This document shows, piece by piece, positions 33,168-42,003 of a stretch of 64,000 bases of DNA. The DNA comes from Steroidobacter agaridevorans (GTDB lineage: Bacteria > Pseudomonadota > Gammaproteobacteria > Steroidobacterales > Steroidobacteraceae). Each line of letters opens with the position of its first letter. Position 1 is the stretch's first letter. A program made the position numbers and the translations under genes. Below the pieces are notes generated by a model, which searched no databases, was not told the DNA's origin, and was given only the letters and a program-made list of their open reading frames with translations. The stretch spans positions 587,556-651,555 of the forward strand of contig NZ_BLJO01000005.1 in assembly GCF_009932555.1 (NCBI RefSeq). Reading direction: 5' to 3'.

Positions 33168-34082
33168 CTAGCTGAGCGCGGTGATGCGCTCCGCCTGATT
33201 GCGCAACAGCCGGCCGAAACCCACGGTGTCGTAGAGCTTGTTGAGCTCGCCCAGATCCGGCGGCCGCCGACGCAGCTGCGCCAGCTCGACATCGAGCGGC
33301 ATATCGCAGGCTATTTCGGTGAGTTGCCGGGCGAGAAAGGCGGACTCGCGATAGTCGCGCAGCTGGCCGCAGACGAACCCGGCGTTGCGCAGCTTGATCT
33401 TCAACACCCGATCCAGGTCGTTATACAAATGATTCAGCGACTCGAAGTGATAAAACAAGGTGGACGCAGTCTTGCGACCGACGCCGGGCACGCCGGGGAT
33501 GTTGTCGACGGCGTCACCCATCAGCGCGAGAAAGCACGCCATGCGCTCGGGGCGCACGCCGAAACGATCCGCGATGCGCTCGTAAGGGAAGCGTTTGTCG
33601 CTGATGTAATCCCAATACTCGTCGCCGGGCCGGACCAGCTGCGAAAGATCCTTGTCGCGCGTGACGATCACGACTTTGTGACCTTCGGCGCGGGCGCGCG
33701 TGGCGAGCGTGCCGATGATGTCGTCGGCCTCGTAATCGCCGCTGACGAACGAGGCAATGCCCAGGCCGGCGCAGACCCGCTGGCACAGCAGGAACTGACG
33801 TTTCAAATCTACCGGCGCAGGCTCGCGATTGGCCTTGTAGGCGGGATACAGGCGCTTGCGAAACGACGTGACCAGCCCGGCGTCGAAAGCCACCGCGATG
33901 TGCTCGGGGCGCACGCGCTCGATGAGCTCGCCGAGAAACCGACTGAAGCCATGCAACGCATTGACGGCGTTGCCGTCCGGGTCGACCAGGTCGAGCGGGA
34001 CGGAATGCCAGGCACGGAACACGAACACCGATGCATCGATCAGATACACCGGACGCTGAACCAGGAAATCGGAATTCAACAC
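33168..34082 (-). CDS. Stand-alone 5'-3' exonuclease (FEN family)
   Basis: A 304-residue nuclease equivalent to the N-terminal domain of DNA polymerase I and to E. coli ExoIX (Xni). Metal-binding acidic clusters are visible: YLIDAS near the N-terminus, AVAFDAG near 65, YEADDIIG near 115, TRDKDLS near 140, and MGDAVDNIPGVPGVGRKTA, where the helix-3-turn-helix DNA grip begins. It removes flaps and 5' ends during repair. It overlaps the HNH gene by 7 bp and is probably translated with it. No polymerase domain is present. Confidence 0.92.
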   Translation of the reverse strand: MLNSDFLVQRPVYLIDASVFVFRAWHSVPLDLVDPDGNAVNALHGFSRFLGELIERVRPEHIAVAFDAGLVTSFRKRLYPAYKANREPAPVDLKRQFLLCQRVCAGLGIASFVSGDYEADDIIGTLATRARAEGHKVVIVTRDKDLSQLVRPGDEYWDYISDKRFPYERIADRFGVRPERMACFLALMGDAVDNIPGVPGVGRKTASTLFYHFESLNHLYNDLDRVLKIKLRNAGFVCGQLRDYRESAFLARQLTEIACDMPLDVELAQLRRRPPDLGELNKLYDTVGFGRLLRNQAERITALS

Positions 34083-34687
34083 TGCAATTTTAGACGGGCG
34101 TGCAACGGACTCGAGCGCGGGAAATGCGCCAGCAGATATTCCATCTGGTCCGCCAGCACCCGGCGGCCTTTCAAATAAATGTACTCGGCGTAGGTCGGCT
34201 TGAACGGCACGGCGATCAACTGCAGGCCGGCCTGTTCGGGAGTCTTCGACGCCTTCAGGTTGTTACAACGACGGCAAGCCGTCACTACATTGGTCCACAA
34301 ATCCAGCCCACCCTGGCTGAGCGGCCGGATATGGTCCCGCGACAGCAGGCTGGACGGAAAACGCTGCCCGCAATACATGCACAAATGCGCGTCGCGCTTG
34401 AACAACGTCTGATTGTTCAGGGGCGGCGTGTAGTCGTGCCGCAGATTGCCGGGATTGTGGGTATGGCCGATCGTGGCAATGATGGAATTCACTTCCACCA
34501 CGGTCTGCAATCCCGAGCGGGCGTTGGTGCCACCGAGCAGCCGGTACAGCCGCGTCCCACAGGTGTATGCCACCTGTTCCGTGTGGTACAGCCGTACCGC
34601 ATCCCGGTAGTCAATCCACTCCAGGGGCATTCCCGAGACGTCGGTCCTCAGGATCTCTTGGGTCAAGTTGTACAGTTGCGGTTGCAC
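34076..34687 (-). CDS. HNH endonuclease
   Basis: A 203-residue protein with one HNH nuclease domain near residues 100-155. CMYCG and CRRCN form the zinc knuckle pair, and SRDHIRPLSQGG plus WTNVV supply the HNH metal and catalytic residues. The N-terminal 90 residues have no domain I recognise. HNH nucleases of this stand-alone kind occur in many proteobacteria with unclear roles (repair, restriction or mobility). The 7-bp overlap with a 5'-3' exonuclease gene favours a joint DNA-processing role. No methylase, integrase or phage gene is adjacent. Confidence 0.85.
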   Translation of the reverse strand: MQPQLYNLTQEILRTDVSGMPLEWIDYRDAVRLYHTEQVAYTCGTRLYRLLGGTNARSGLQTVVEVNSIIATIGHTHNPGNLRHDYTPPLNNQTLFKRDAHLCMYCGQRFPSSLLSRDHIRPLSQGGLDLWTNVVTACRRCNNLKASKTPEQAGLQLIAVPFKPTYAEYIYLKGRRVLADQMEYLLAHFPRSSPLHARLKLQC

Positions 34688-34769
34688 GACTTAAGACACA
34701 GCAAGGGGCGTACATCCTAAGATACGCGACCCTTGTGTAAAGATTCAACGGCCCAGGTCTTTCAGGGGG

Positions 34770-36761
34770 TTATTGGGCCGAAACCATGCCCCGCTTGTCG
34801 ATCGGCTCGCTTTGCTTCAAATACTCGATGAGCGCCTTGCGATGCCGGGCGTCCGGCACCCCCGGGAAAGCCATCGATGTCCCGGGCACGACAGCGGCCG
34901 GCTGCTGCAGAAATCGATCCAGCCGGGCCTCATCCCAAGTCCCCTGCTGCGCCTTCATCGCAGCCGAATATTCATCGTAGCCCTGGGCATCGCCAACGCG
35001 GCGGCCGAGCACGCCGAACAGGTCGGGGCCGAGCCGATGGGTCATGCCGTCGGCGATGCTGTGGCAGCCCAGGCACTGGGTCGCGAACAAGCTGGTGCCG
35101 TTCTGTTGGGTCGCGGGCTCGAGCAGGGTCAGCGTCCAGTCATCGCTCCAGATCAGGATGCGCCCGTCCGGCATCTGCAGGATGTCGCGCACACGCTTGT
35201 CGAAAGCGATCGGCTCCTGCACGACCACTCGGTCCTCGACCAGCACGAGTCGGTAGAGCGATCGACTGGCGAGCGAACCGACCAGCAGGTTGTCCTGCCA
35301 GACTGGAAACAACTTGCTGTCGACGGTTGCGACGGCAGAGGCGCCGATGCTCGGCACCCACGCCATGGTCGGTTGTCGATAGCCCAAATGCCGACCTTGA
35401 TGCGGGTTGCGCGCCCACACGTTCGAGCCGTACTCGGTGCCGTAAGTCACATTGGGCCAGCCGTAGTTCGCCTGGTCTTGTAACAAGTTGAGCTCATCGC
35501 CGCCCTGCTCGCCGTGCTCCGTCATCCATACCTTGCCGTCGCGGGCGCGCGTGAGGCCTTGGGGATTGCGATGGCCCATCGTGAAGATGCGGTGCTCGCG
35601 CGTCGCCAGATCGATCAGGATGGTCTTGCCGAAGTCGACCGCCGGATCCTGTGCGAATATTTTGTTCGACTCGATACCGGCGAAGCCCGAATCGCCGACC
35701 GTGAGCAACAGCTTGTTGCCCTCCAGCAGCAGCATTTCGCCGCCGATCTCCTCGCCGCGGAACGGATTCTTACCTCGCTTGCGATCGGGCCCTTCGAGCG
35801 GCACGCAAGGCGTCGTCTCGAAGAGCGTCGACCATTTCGCGTCGGCAACGCTGCGCTCGAAACTCGCCAGTGGCGCGGTCAGCTCCGAGACCCTGGCGAC
35901 GAAACATTCGTCCTTGGCGTTCCAATAATGATGAGAGGCGAACAACTGCACCTGGTCGCCTTCGACCCGGGCAACCACATCGGCGACTCGGAAGCGCCAG
36001 GTCTGCACCCGCGGCGGACCCGCCTCGCGCCAGTCTTTCGACCGTTTCGGTTGACGCGCCGATCCGCCGAACGCCTTGGCGAACTCCTCGCGATTCGCCG
36101 GCACCTGCGTCGGCAGCTCGGTCACTTTGAAGTCTGCGCCGGGAGCGTCGATTAGATATAAATGTCCATCGCCAGTGCCGAGCAGCGCGCGATCGCCAAT
36201 CATGGTCAACCCGCCGCCGCGAGTGGCAGGCTCCGGAATCCATCCTTCGCGAATGGTCGCGCGCAGCGGATAAAACGCGGTCGAGAAATAGACCTCACGC
36301 GTGGTGCGCTCGACTTGGGCGGACATATTGAGATGCCCGAAGGAATACGCGGCCGTCATGCCGGCAATGACAACAACGACAGCCAGCGGCAGGCGTCGCA
36401 ATCCCAGCGGGCTGATCGCCAACGGCACGATCAGGGCGATGGCCACGACCAACGGAATCAGCATGAAGCGCGGCAGCGAAATCGACACCGTCACGGCCGC
36501 GATGAGAAACAGACTCAACACCGCGAACGAGCGAATGAGCGCCTTGCCTGCGGTTGACCAGCTGGCGAGCCGGTCCATGAACAGCGATAGCAGGCAGGCG
36601 GCGCCAAACGCACCGAGCGCCACCGCGAGCGCAAGCTTTTGCGTCCGTGGCAGCGTTTGCCACAGCTCGGCGTACTTCAATACGGGCAGCAAGAGCAAAA
36701 CGAGCGCGCCGCAGGCGTACCACACCAAGCGCTGCCACAGAGGCGGTTGCGCGTCGCTCAA
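34770..36761 (-). CDS. Membrane sugar dehydrogenase fused to cytochrome c
   Basis: A 663-residue fusion. Four or so hydrophobic segments fill residues 10-145. A glucose/sorbosone dehydrogenase-type beta-propeller (PQQ or metal dependent) spans about 165-545, with GDSGFAG, GHRNPQGLTRA and TEHGEQGGDELNLL. A class I cytochrome c domain ends the protein, with heme site CLGCH at 563 and probable axial Met630 in GTSMAF. It would oxidise a sugar or aldose at the periplasmic face and pass electrons through its own heme. It lies 128 bp downstream of a TonB receptor gene on the same strand. No PQQ synthesis genes are in the window. Confidence 0.85.
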   Translation of the reverse strand: MSDAQPPLWQRLVWYACGALVLLLLPVLKYAELWQTLPRTQKLALAVALGAFGAACLLSLFMDRLASWSTAGKALIRSFAVLSLFLIAAVTVSISLPRFMLIPLVVAIALIVPLAISPLGLRRLPLAVVVVIAGMTAAYSFGHLNMSAQVERTTREVYFSTAFYPLRATIREGWIPEPATRGGGLTMIGDRALLGTGDGHLYLIDAPGADFKVTELPTQVPANREEFAKAFGGSARQPKRSKDWREAGPPRVQTWRFRVADVVARVEGDQVQLFASHHYWNAKDECFVARVSELTAPLASFERSVADAKWSTLFETTPCVPLEGPDRKRGKNPFRGEEIGGEMLLLEGNKLLLTVGDSGFAGIESNKIFAQDPAVDFGKTILIDLATREHRIFTMGHRNPQGLTRARDGKVWMTEHGEQGGDELNLLQDQANYGWPNVTYGTEYGSNVWARNPHQGRHLGYRQPTMAWVPSIGASAVATVDSKLFPVWQDNLLVGSLASRSLYRLVLVEDRVVVQEPIAFDKRVRDILQMPDGRILIWSDDWTLTLLEPATQQNGTSLFATQCLGCHSIADGMTHRLGPDLFGVLGRRVGDAQGYDEYSAAMKAQQGTWDEARLDRFLQQPAAVVPGTSMAFPGVPDARHRKALIEYLKQSEPIDKRGMVSAQ

Positions 36762-36851
36762 ATCGAACCCCGTCCTCGCTCGTTATCGAATAGCTGAGGG
36801 ACTAACGCGAGCAGTGGGTCTTTGGATCCCGGCGACGGAAAAATATTACGC

Positions 36852-36880
36852 GGGCAGCGCACACGCAGTGCGCGCTGCCC
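36852..36880 (-). terminator. Terminator of the TonB receptor gene
   Basis: On the minus strand a 9-bp stem (GGGCAGCGC with GCGCTGCCC on the plus strand) is followed by a U-rich tail ending in TATTTTT. It lies 9 bp past the receptor stop. Confidence 0.65.
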
Positions 36881-36889
36881 TGACGAGCC

Positions 36890-39490
36890 TCAGCGCATCT
36901 TCCAGTCCAGCATCAGGCCGATGGTGCGTGGACGGATGATGAAGTCCTGCACGCCCAGGCCGAAGTCGCCGTAACCGAACGTCACGCCGCGTTTGTCGGT
37001 CACGTTGTTCACGAACGCCGTCAAGCCGACGTTGGCGATCTGCGCACTGACGCGCAGGTCGGTCTGACCGTAACCGTTGATGCGCAGTTCCGGCGTTTGC
37101 AGCGATTGCGGTGCATCCGAGAGATAGCGATGCGCCAGCGTGATCGTCGGCTCCCAGGAGTACGGCAAGCGTGCCACCGCCATCGCAGAGACCTGCCATT
37201 CGGACGAGCCAGGCAGCTGCTGGCCATCGCGCAGGATCTCGTTGCCGGCGCTGATCACCGTCTGGGTGAGCTGCGCATCCAGGTGCGTGACATTCAGCGA
37301 CAGGTCGAACGCATCGGTCACGCGCCACAGGCCGCTGAACTCCTGACCGACGTTGCGGGCCTTACCGGCGTTGGTCCCGTACGTAAAATCGTCGGGGCGA
37401 TACAGACGCACCTGCAGATCGCTCCAGTCGATCAGGAACACGGTGAAATCGGTCTGCAAACGACGGTCGAACGCACTGCTGCGGATGCCGACTTCATAGT
37501 TCCACAACGAATCGGTCTTCCAGCCGCTCGGGGTGTTGAAATCCTCCAGCGGATGGATCGTGTTCGGATTACCGAAGCGATAGCCCTTCGACGCGAGGGC
37601 ATACACCATCAGATCGTCATCGCGACGCCAGGCCAACGACAGCTTCGGCGCAAAACCGTCTTCGGTCTGCTGGCCGGGCGGCAGCGACAACGAACCGGGA
37701 TAGAGGACGCCGTAGTAAGTCGACCGGCTGTTGACCTCGGTATCGAACCAACGGCCGCCGAAGGTCAGCGTCCATCGATCGGCGAAGCGATAGTTGGCTT
37801 CGCCGAACACCGCTTTTTCCTCGCCATCGGTTTTGCCGACGCCCCAATAGAACATGTCGCCGCGCAGGTCCGCGGGATCCCGGTGCACGGACAGAATCTC
37901 GTACGAGCCTTCGGAAGTGATGTAGTCCTTGAAGGTCTTGTCGGTGGACGTGCCCATGACACCGATCAGGTAGTCGAACTTCTCTCCCTTCGGCGAAGCC
38001 AGACGCAGCTCGTAGCTGCGGCTTTCGCTCTTGCCGGTGTCCAGATACGGCGTCGGGTTCGACAGCACTTCGCCGGGCGTGTCCTCGTCGATCGGCGCAA
38101 ACACGCTGTAGAAGGGGGTGAAGTCGTTGGTCAGGCTGCGCTCTTTCTCGCTGTAGCCGACCAGCGCGGTCAACGTCGCGAAGCCCAGATCCTGATCGAG
38201 CCGCAGGCTATGCAGCTGCAGTTCGTATTCCACCGGCTCGTTCACCAGCGTCTCGCGCACGAACTCGCCGAGCTCGGGATAGCGATAGCCGAAGTCCGGC
38301 GTGCGGTTCTTGTCGTAGAGGCTGAACAGCGAAATCTTGCTGCCTTCGGCCGGCATCCACACCGCCGAAAAGCGTCCGCCCTTGTTGGTCTGCTCGTTGC
38401 TGGCCTTGCGACCGGTGCCGATGTTGTCGAGATAGCCCGCTTCGTGCCGGTAGTAGGCAACGCCGCGAATTGCGAACGAATCGCCGAGTGGCACGTTGAG
38501 CATGCCCTTCGCGGAATAGTTGGGATTGCCGTCGCTGTGATGCGTGCTGCCCGTGGATGTTTGTACGGCCGCGTCGAAGCCGTCGGCGCTCGCTTCACGC
38601 GCAACGTAGTTGATCGCGCCGCCCAGTGCCGACGAGCCGAACAACGTGCCCTGCGGACCGCGCAACACTTCCACGCGCTCCACGTCGAATGTATCGACGT
38701 CGGGAATGGCAATCGCATATCCCGGCTCGGTGAGCGGAATTTCGTTGATGTAATAACCCGTCGGGCCCTGGCCCTGATCCTTGCCGACCGATGTGCCGAC
38801 GCCGCGAATGATGGCGGTGGAGTCGCCCAACGGACCGGCGTTGAAAACCACGCCCGGCGTGCGTGTCAGATAATCTTGAAAGCTCTGGGCGCCGATGGCT
38901 TCGAGCTGCTGACCCGACATCGCGGAGACTGAGCCCGCAATATCGCGGGCACGCTCGGGCCGCTTGGTCGCGGTGACGATCACTTCATACAGCGATTCCG
39001 AAGTATCCGCCGCACCACCGGGACCCGAGGCTGCAGTTGTGCTGCGAGCGGGAGCGGCAGGCGGTTCCGCTTGAGCCATCATTTCTGCGCGAGCGAGTCG
39101 TACGGCAGGACCGCTCGACGCATCGGACGTGGAACGCGAAGTCACATTCGACAAGTCGCGCACCAGGATGGCGTTGGAATCGGTGACGGTGTAACCCAGT
39201 CCGGTATCGGCGAGAATTTTTTTCAGCGCATCCAGATCCTCATAACGACCGACGACACCCTGAGTCGACTTGCCCTGCGTCAGCTCGGGAGCGAAGAAGA
39301 TTTCCCGATGGCTCTGGAATGCAAAGGCTTTGAGCGCGCTGCCCAGATCCTGCGCTTCGATGTTGAACGTGCGCGGCTCGGTGGTAGTCGCGGCGATTGC
39401 CTGCGACAAACTCGGGGCGCTGCTTGCGGCGGCCAGCACGCAAGCAACTATGGCCTTCAGATGCGGACGCGCCGCAGCCTTGTTCTGCAT
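36890..39490 (-). CDS. TonB-dependent transducer receptor with STN domain
   Basis: An 866-residue outer-membrane receptor. ATG 39490 has AGGGGAG seven bases upstream, better than the earlier ATG 39559. After the signal peptide comes an STN signalling domain (about residues 40-115; FNIEAQDLGSALKAFAFQS). A linker, a TonB box (YEVIVTAT), a plug with VEVLRGPQGTLFGSSALGG, and a 22-strand barrel follow. The STN domain is the part that signals to FecR. The receptor is the last gene of the sigma-FecR-receptor set. The ligand is unknown; the barrel does not point to siderophore, cobalamin or sugar. Confidence 0.93.
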   Translation of the reverse strand: MQNKAAARPHLKAIVACVLAAASSAPSLSQAIAATTTEPRTFNIEAQDLGSALKAFAFQSHREIFFAPELTQGKSTQGVVGRYEDLDALKKILADTGLGYTVTDSNAILVRDLSNVTSRSTSDASSGPAVRLARAEMMAQAEPPAAPARSTTAASGPGGAADTSESLYEVIVTATKRPERARDIAGSVSAMSGQQLEAIGAQSFQDYLTRTPGVVFNAGPLGDSTAIIRGVGTSVGKDQGQGPTGYYINEIPLTEPGYAIAIPDVDTFDVERVEVLRGPQGTLFGSSALGGAINYVAREASADGFDAAVQTSTGSTHHSDGNPNYSAKGMLNVPLGDSFAIRGVAYYRHEAGYLDNIGTGRKASNEQTNKGGRFSAVWMPAEGSKISLFSLYDKNRTPDFGYRYPELGEFVRETLVNEPVEYELQLHSLRLDQDLGFATLTALVGYSEKERSLTNDFTPFYSVFAPIDEDTPGEVLSNPTPYLDTGKSESRSYELRLASPKGEKFDYLIGVMGTSTDKTFKDYITSEGSYEILSVHRDPADLRGDMFYWGVGKTDGEEKAVFGEANYRFADRWTLTFGGRWFDTEVNSRSTYYGVLYPGSLSLPPGQQTEDGFAPKLSLAWRRDDDLMVYALASKGYRFGNPNTIHPLEDFNTPSGWKTDSLWNYEVGIRSSAFDRRLQTDFTVFLIDWSDLQVRLYRPDDFTYGTNAGKARNVGQEFSGLWRVTDAFDLSLNVTHLDAQLTQTVISAGNEILRDGQQLPGSSEWQVSAMAVARLPYSWEPTITLAHRYLSDAPQSLQTPELRINGYGQTDLRVSAQIANVGLTAFVNNVTDKRGVTFGYGDFGLGVQDFIIRPRTIGLMLDWKMR

Positions 39491-39559
39491 GAACCCACTC
39501 CCCTTTCTGGTGTTGTGTAACCAGTAAGACGCAAGCCCATGCAAAACCGTTAAGGACAA

Positions 39560-40588
39560 TTACTGTGCGGCGGTCAGCAGGATGCGCGAGTCATCGCGGC
39601 TCGCGACCTGGATGGGGTAATGACCGGTGACGGTCTCGACGAAACTTTCGCTATGCCCCGCTTTGAACACGCCACTGACGCGCAGCTGACCGAGCGCCGG
39701 GTCGGCGAGCTCGATACGCGTCGAGGAGTAACGATTGATCTCGTTGATGGCCGTTGCCAATGTGTCGTTGTCGAAGACGACCTGGCCCTCGCGCCAGCTC
39801 TGCACTTTCGCCAGATCCGCTTTGACCTTCTCGACCGGTGCGTCCTCCGAAACGACCAGCGCTTCGCCCGCCAGCAACAATTGTGGGACGGGCGGCGCGC
39901 TGATCAGTCGTTGCAACGGCGACAGGATGGGCTCGACCGACACTTTGCCTTCCGCCAGTGTGACCCGCACCGAATCGCCTGCACCCAGGCGGACATCGAA
40001 CGCGGTGCCGAGCGCAGTCACGCGTCGATCGCCTGCCTCCACCACGAACGGCCGGTTTGGATTCTTGGCGACCTGGAACCATGCCTGGCCCGAGAGCAGG
40101 CGAACGTTGCGCTGTTCCGGCGTGAAACGGATTTCGACCCGACTGTTCGTGTTCAACACCACGGACGAACCATCCGACAGCGTAATGTTGGAGCGCTCGC
40201 CGACAGCGGTGCGGAACGCGCCGCCTTCAGTCGCCGATCCCATGATTGTCGCCGGGCGCGCAGTGGGATCGGCTTTGAACAACGGATTGACGGCGTACGC
40301 GATCGCGACGGCCACACCGACGACGGCGGCAGCCGCCGCGAAACGGAAGAAACGCAAGCGATGCGTGGCGCTCAAGGCCTCACGGCGCAACTTCAAGACG
40401 CGCGCGTCCACTCGGGCCGCCGACAAAGACGACCACGTGCGCTCGACAGCTTCGAACGCCGCTTTGTTGCGCGAATCAGCCGCCAGCCACGCGTCGAATT
40501 CGGCGTGAGTCTGGGCCGAATCGTCTTCGTCCAGGCGATTGTGCCAATCCGCAGCTGCGGCGTATGCATCGTCGTGCAGCGGTTCCAT
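39560..40588 (-). CDS. FecR-family anti-sigma regulator
   Basis: A 342-residue inner-membrane protein linking an outer-membrane receptor to an ECF sigma factor. The N-terminal DUF4880 domain (about 5-60, ADWHNRLDEDDS) is cytoplasmic and binds sigma. One membrane segment lies at about 80-102, and the FecR domain (about 120-215; ITLSDGSSVVLNTNSRVEI) and an STN-like C-terminus are periplasmic. ATG 40588 follows GGAG; a GTG at 40594 overlaps the sigma stop. Lying 2 bp after the sigma gene, it is translationally coupled to it. Confidence 0.93.
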   Translation of the reverse strand: MEPLHDDAYAAAADWHNRLDEDDSAQTHAEFDAWLAADSRNKAAFEAVERTWSSLSAARVDARVLKLRREALSATHRLRFFRFAAAAAVVGVAVAIAYAVNPLFKADPTARPATIMGSATEGGAFRTAVGERSNITLSDGSSVVLNTNSRVEIRFTPEQRNVRLLSGQAWFQVAKNPNRPFVVEAGDRRVTALGTAFDVRLGAGDSVRVTLAEGKVSVEPILSPLQRLISAPPVPQLLLAGEALVVSEDAPVEKVKADLAKVQSWREGQVVFDNDTLATAINEINRYSSTRIELADPALGQLRVSGVFKAGHSESFVETVTGHYPIQVASRDDSRILLTAAQ

Positions 40589-40590
40589 GC

Positions 40591-41145
40591 TCACTTCTCC
40601 AACCCCCGCGCCATGTGTTCCTTGGCACGCCGCAAATGGAAACGCACCGTCTCGACACTGATCTGCAGGCTGGCTGCGATCTCCTCCTGTTTCATACCTT
40701 CGTACAGACGCAACACGAATACGTGGCGGGTGCGCGCCGGCAGCTCGAGCAAAGAGCCGAGCGCCCGATCGAGCAACTGCCTTCCTTGTAAGACGCGCTC
40801 CGGCGAAAAATCGTTAGTGGGCAGCTCGCAATTTTCCAACGGATCGTGGTCCGAGGCGTGCCGGACGGCCCGGCGCCGCACGCGGTCACGGATCACATTG
40901 GCGGCCACCTGGAAGACATAGCCTTCCAGATACTCGATGTTCTCGAAGTTGGGCCGATGCGCCAGGCGGATGAAGACTTCCTGCACCAGGTCGTCGATGT
41001 CGTAGCTTTCGCGGATGCGCTTTTCGAAATAGCTGGTCAAGGGGCGGCGATAGCGCCGGTCCAGATGCACCAGGAATTCCACCGAGTCGGCCGCGGGCGG
41101 CGCGGCGGGCACGGGAGCAGCGGCTTGTTTGCGCCAACGAAACAT
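40591..41145 (-). CDS. ECF sigma factor, FecI type
   Basis: A 184-residue RNA polymerase sigma factor with regions 2 and 4 only. Region 2 shows YDIDDLVQEVFIRLAH (about 48-63) and YVFQVAANVIRD; region 4 shows LPARTRHVFVLRLYEGMKQEEIA and the recognition helix SVETVRFHLRRAKEHM. It should transcribe the receptor gene, and perhaps itself, when the FecR signal arrives. It heads a minus-strand operon with the FecR gene and the receptor gene, which starts 70 bp after FecR. Its target promoter cannot be confirmed here. Confidence 0.94.
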   Translation of the reverse strand: MFRWRKQAAAPVPAAPPAADSVEFLVHLDRRYRRPLTSYFEKRIRESYDIDDLVQEVFIRLAHRPNFENIEYLEGYVFQVAANVIRDRVRRRAVRHASDHDPLENCELPTNDFSPERVLQGRQLLDRALGSLLELPARTRHVFVLRLYEGMKQEEIAASLQISVETVRFHLRRAKEHMARGLEK

Positions 41146-41189
41146 CGGGCCAGACGGGTTTCAGGCGGGAAGTTGCGTCGAGCTTAGAG

Positions 41190-41220
41190 CCGCGGCCGGC
41201 TTCTGAGCAAGCGGCCGCGG
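41190..41220 (-). terminator. GC hairpin after xthA
   Basis: CCGCGGCCG pairs with CGGCCGCGG across a 13-base loop. It begins 6 bp past the xthA stop on the minus strand and lies just before the sigma factor gene. There is no U-run, so this is a weak terminator call. Confidence 0.5.
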
Positions 41221-41225
41221 GAGGC

Positions 41226-41999
41226 TTAGTCTTCCAGCTCGATCCAAGTCGGCGCGTGATCGCTCGGCTTCTCCCAACCGCGCACGTCGCGATTCACGCC
41301 GCCCGCCTTGAGCCGGCGCAGCGCTGGCGCGTTCAACAGAAGATGATCGATGCGCAGGCCGGCGTCGCGGCCGTAGGCGTTCCGGAAGTAATCCCAAAAG
41401 GTATAAATCGTTGCGTCCGGATGCAGGTGCCGGATTGCGTCGACCCAGCCCTGTTCGACGATGCGGCCGAACGCCTCGCGCGTCTCGACGCGGAACAACG
41501 CGTCGTCGACCCAACGCTCGGGTTTGTAAACATCGTTGCCGGTGGGAATGACGTTGTAGTCGCCCGCCAGCACGACGGCATTGCCGCTGCCGATCAACTC
41601 GGCCGCATGCACCCGCAGACGCTCGAGCCAGCGCAATTTGTAGTCGAACTTCTCGCCCGGCGCCGGATTGCCGTTGGGCAAATACAAACATCCGATGACG
41701 ACATCGCGCACGACCGCCTCGATGTAGCGGCTGTGCAGATCTTCGGGATCGCCCGGCAAGGCGCGACGGATCTCGGTGGGCTCGCAGCCTTTGCTGAGAA
41801 TGGCGACGCCGTTGTAACTTTTCTGCCCGTGCCAGATCACGCCATAGCCCAGCTCGCGAATCGCGGCTTCGGGAAATTTTTCCGACGGTGTCTTCAACTC
41901 CTGCAGGCAGGCGACGTCCGGCGATGTTTCCTGCAGCCAGCGCTGCAGGCTGGGCAAGCGGGCGTGAATGCTGTTGACGTTATAAGTCGCGATCCGCAT
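41226..41999 (-). CDS. xthA: Exodeoxyribonuclease III / AP endonuclease
   Basis: Cuts DNA at abasic sites and trims 3' ends in base excision repair. The 257-residue protein shows the family's MRIATYNVNSIHARL start, the metal-site Glu in LQELK near 34, the Tyr in LYLPNG near 105, AGDYNV near 145, and the catalytic His in SDHAPTW near 249. It begins 4 bp after the DUF885 gene on the same strand and may be co-transcribed with it, though no functional link is evident. Confidence 0.95.
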   Translation of the reverse strand: MRIATYNVNSIHARLPSLQRWLQETSPDVACLQELKTPSEKFPEAAIRELGYGVIWHGQKSYNGVAILSKGCEPTEIRRALPGDPEDLHSRYIEAVVRDVVIGCLYLPNGNPAPGEKFDYKLRWLERLRVHAAELIGSGNAVVLAGDYNVIPTGNDVYKPERWVDDALFRVETREAFGRIVEQGWVDAIRHLHPDATIYTFWDYFRNAYGRDAGLRIDHLLLNAPALRRLKAGGVNRDVRGWEKPSDHAPTWIELED

Positions 42000-42003
42000 T
42001 GAC

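Noticed and set aside
37097-38932. Open frame of 611 codons antisense to the TonB receptor
   Set aside because: The receptor has plug, barrel and STN motifs on the minus strand; the antisense translation has none.
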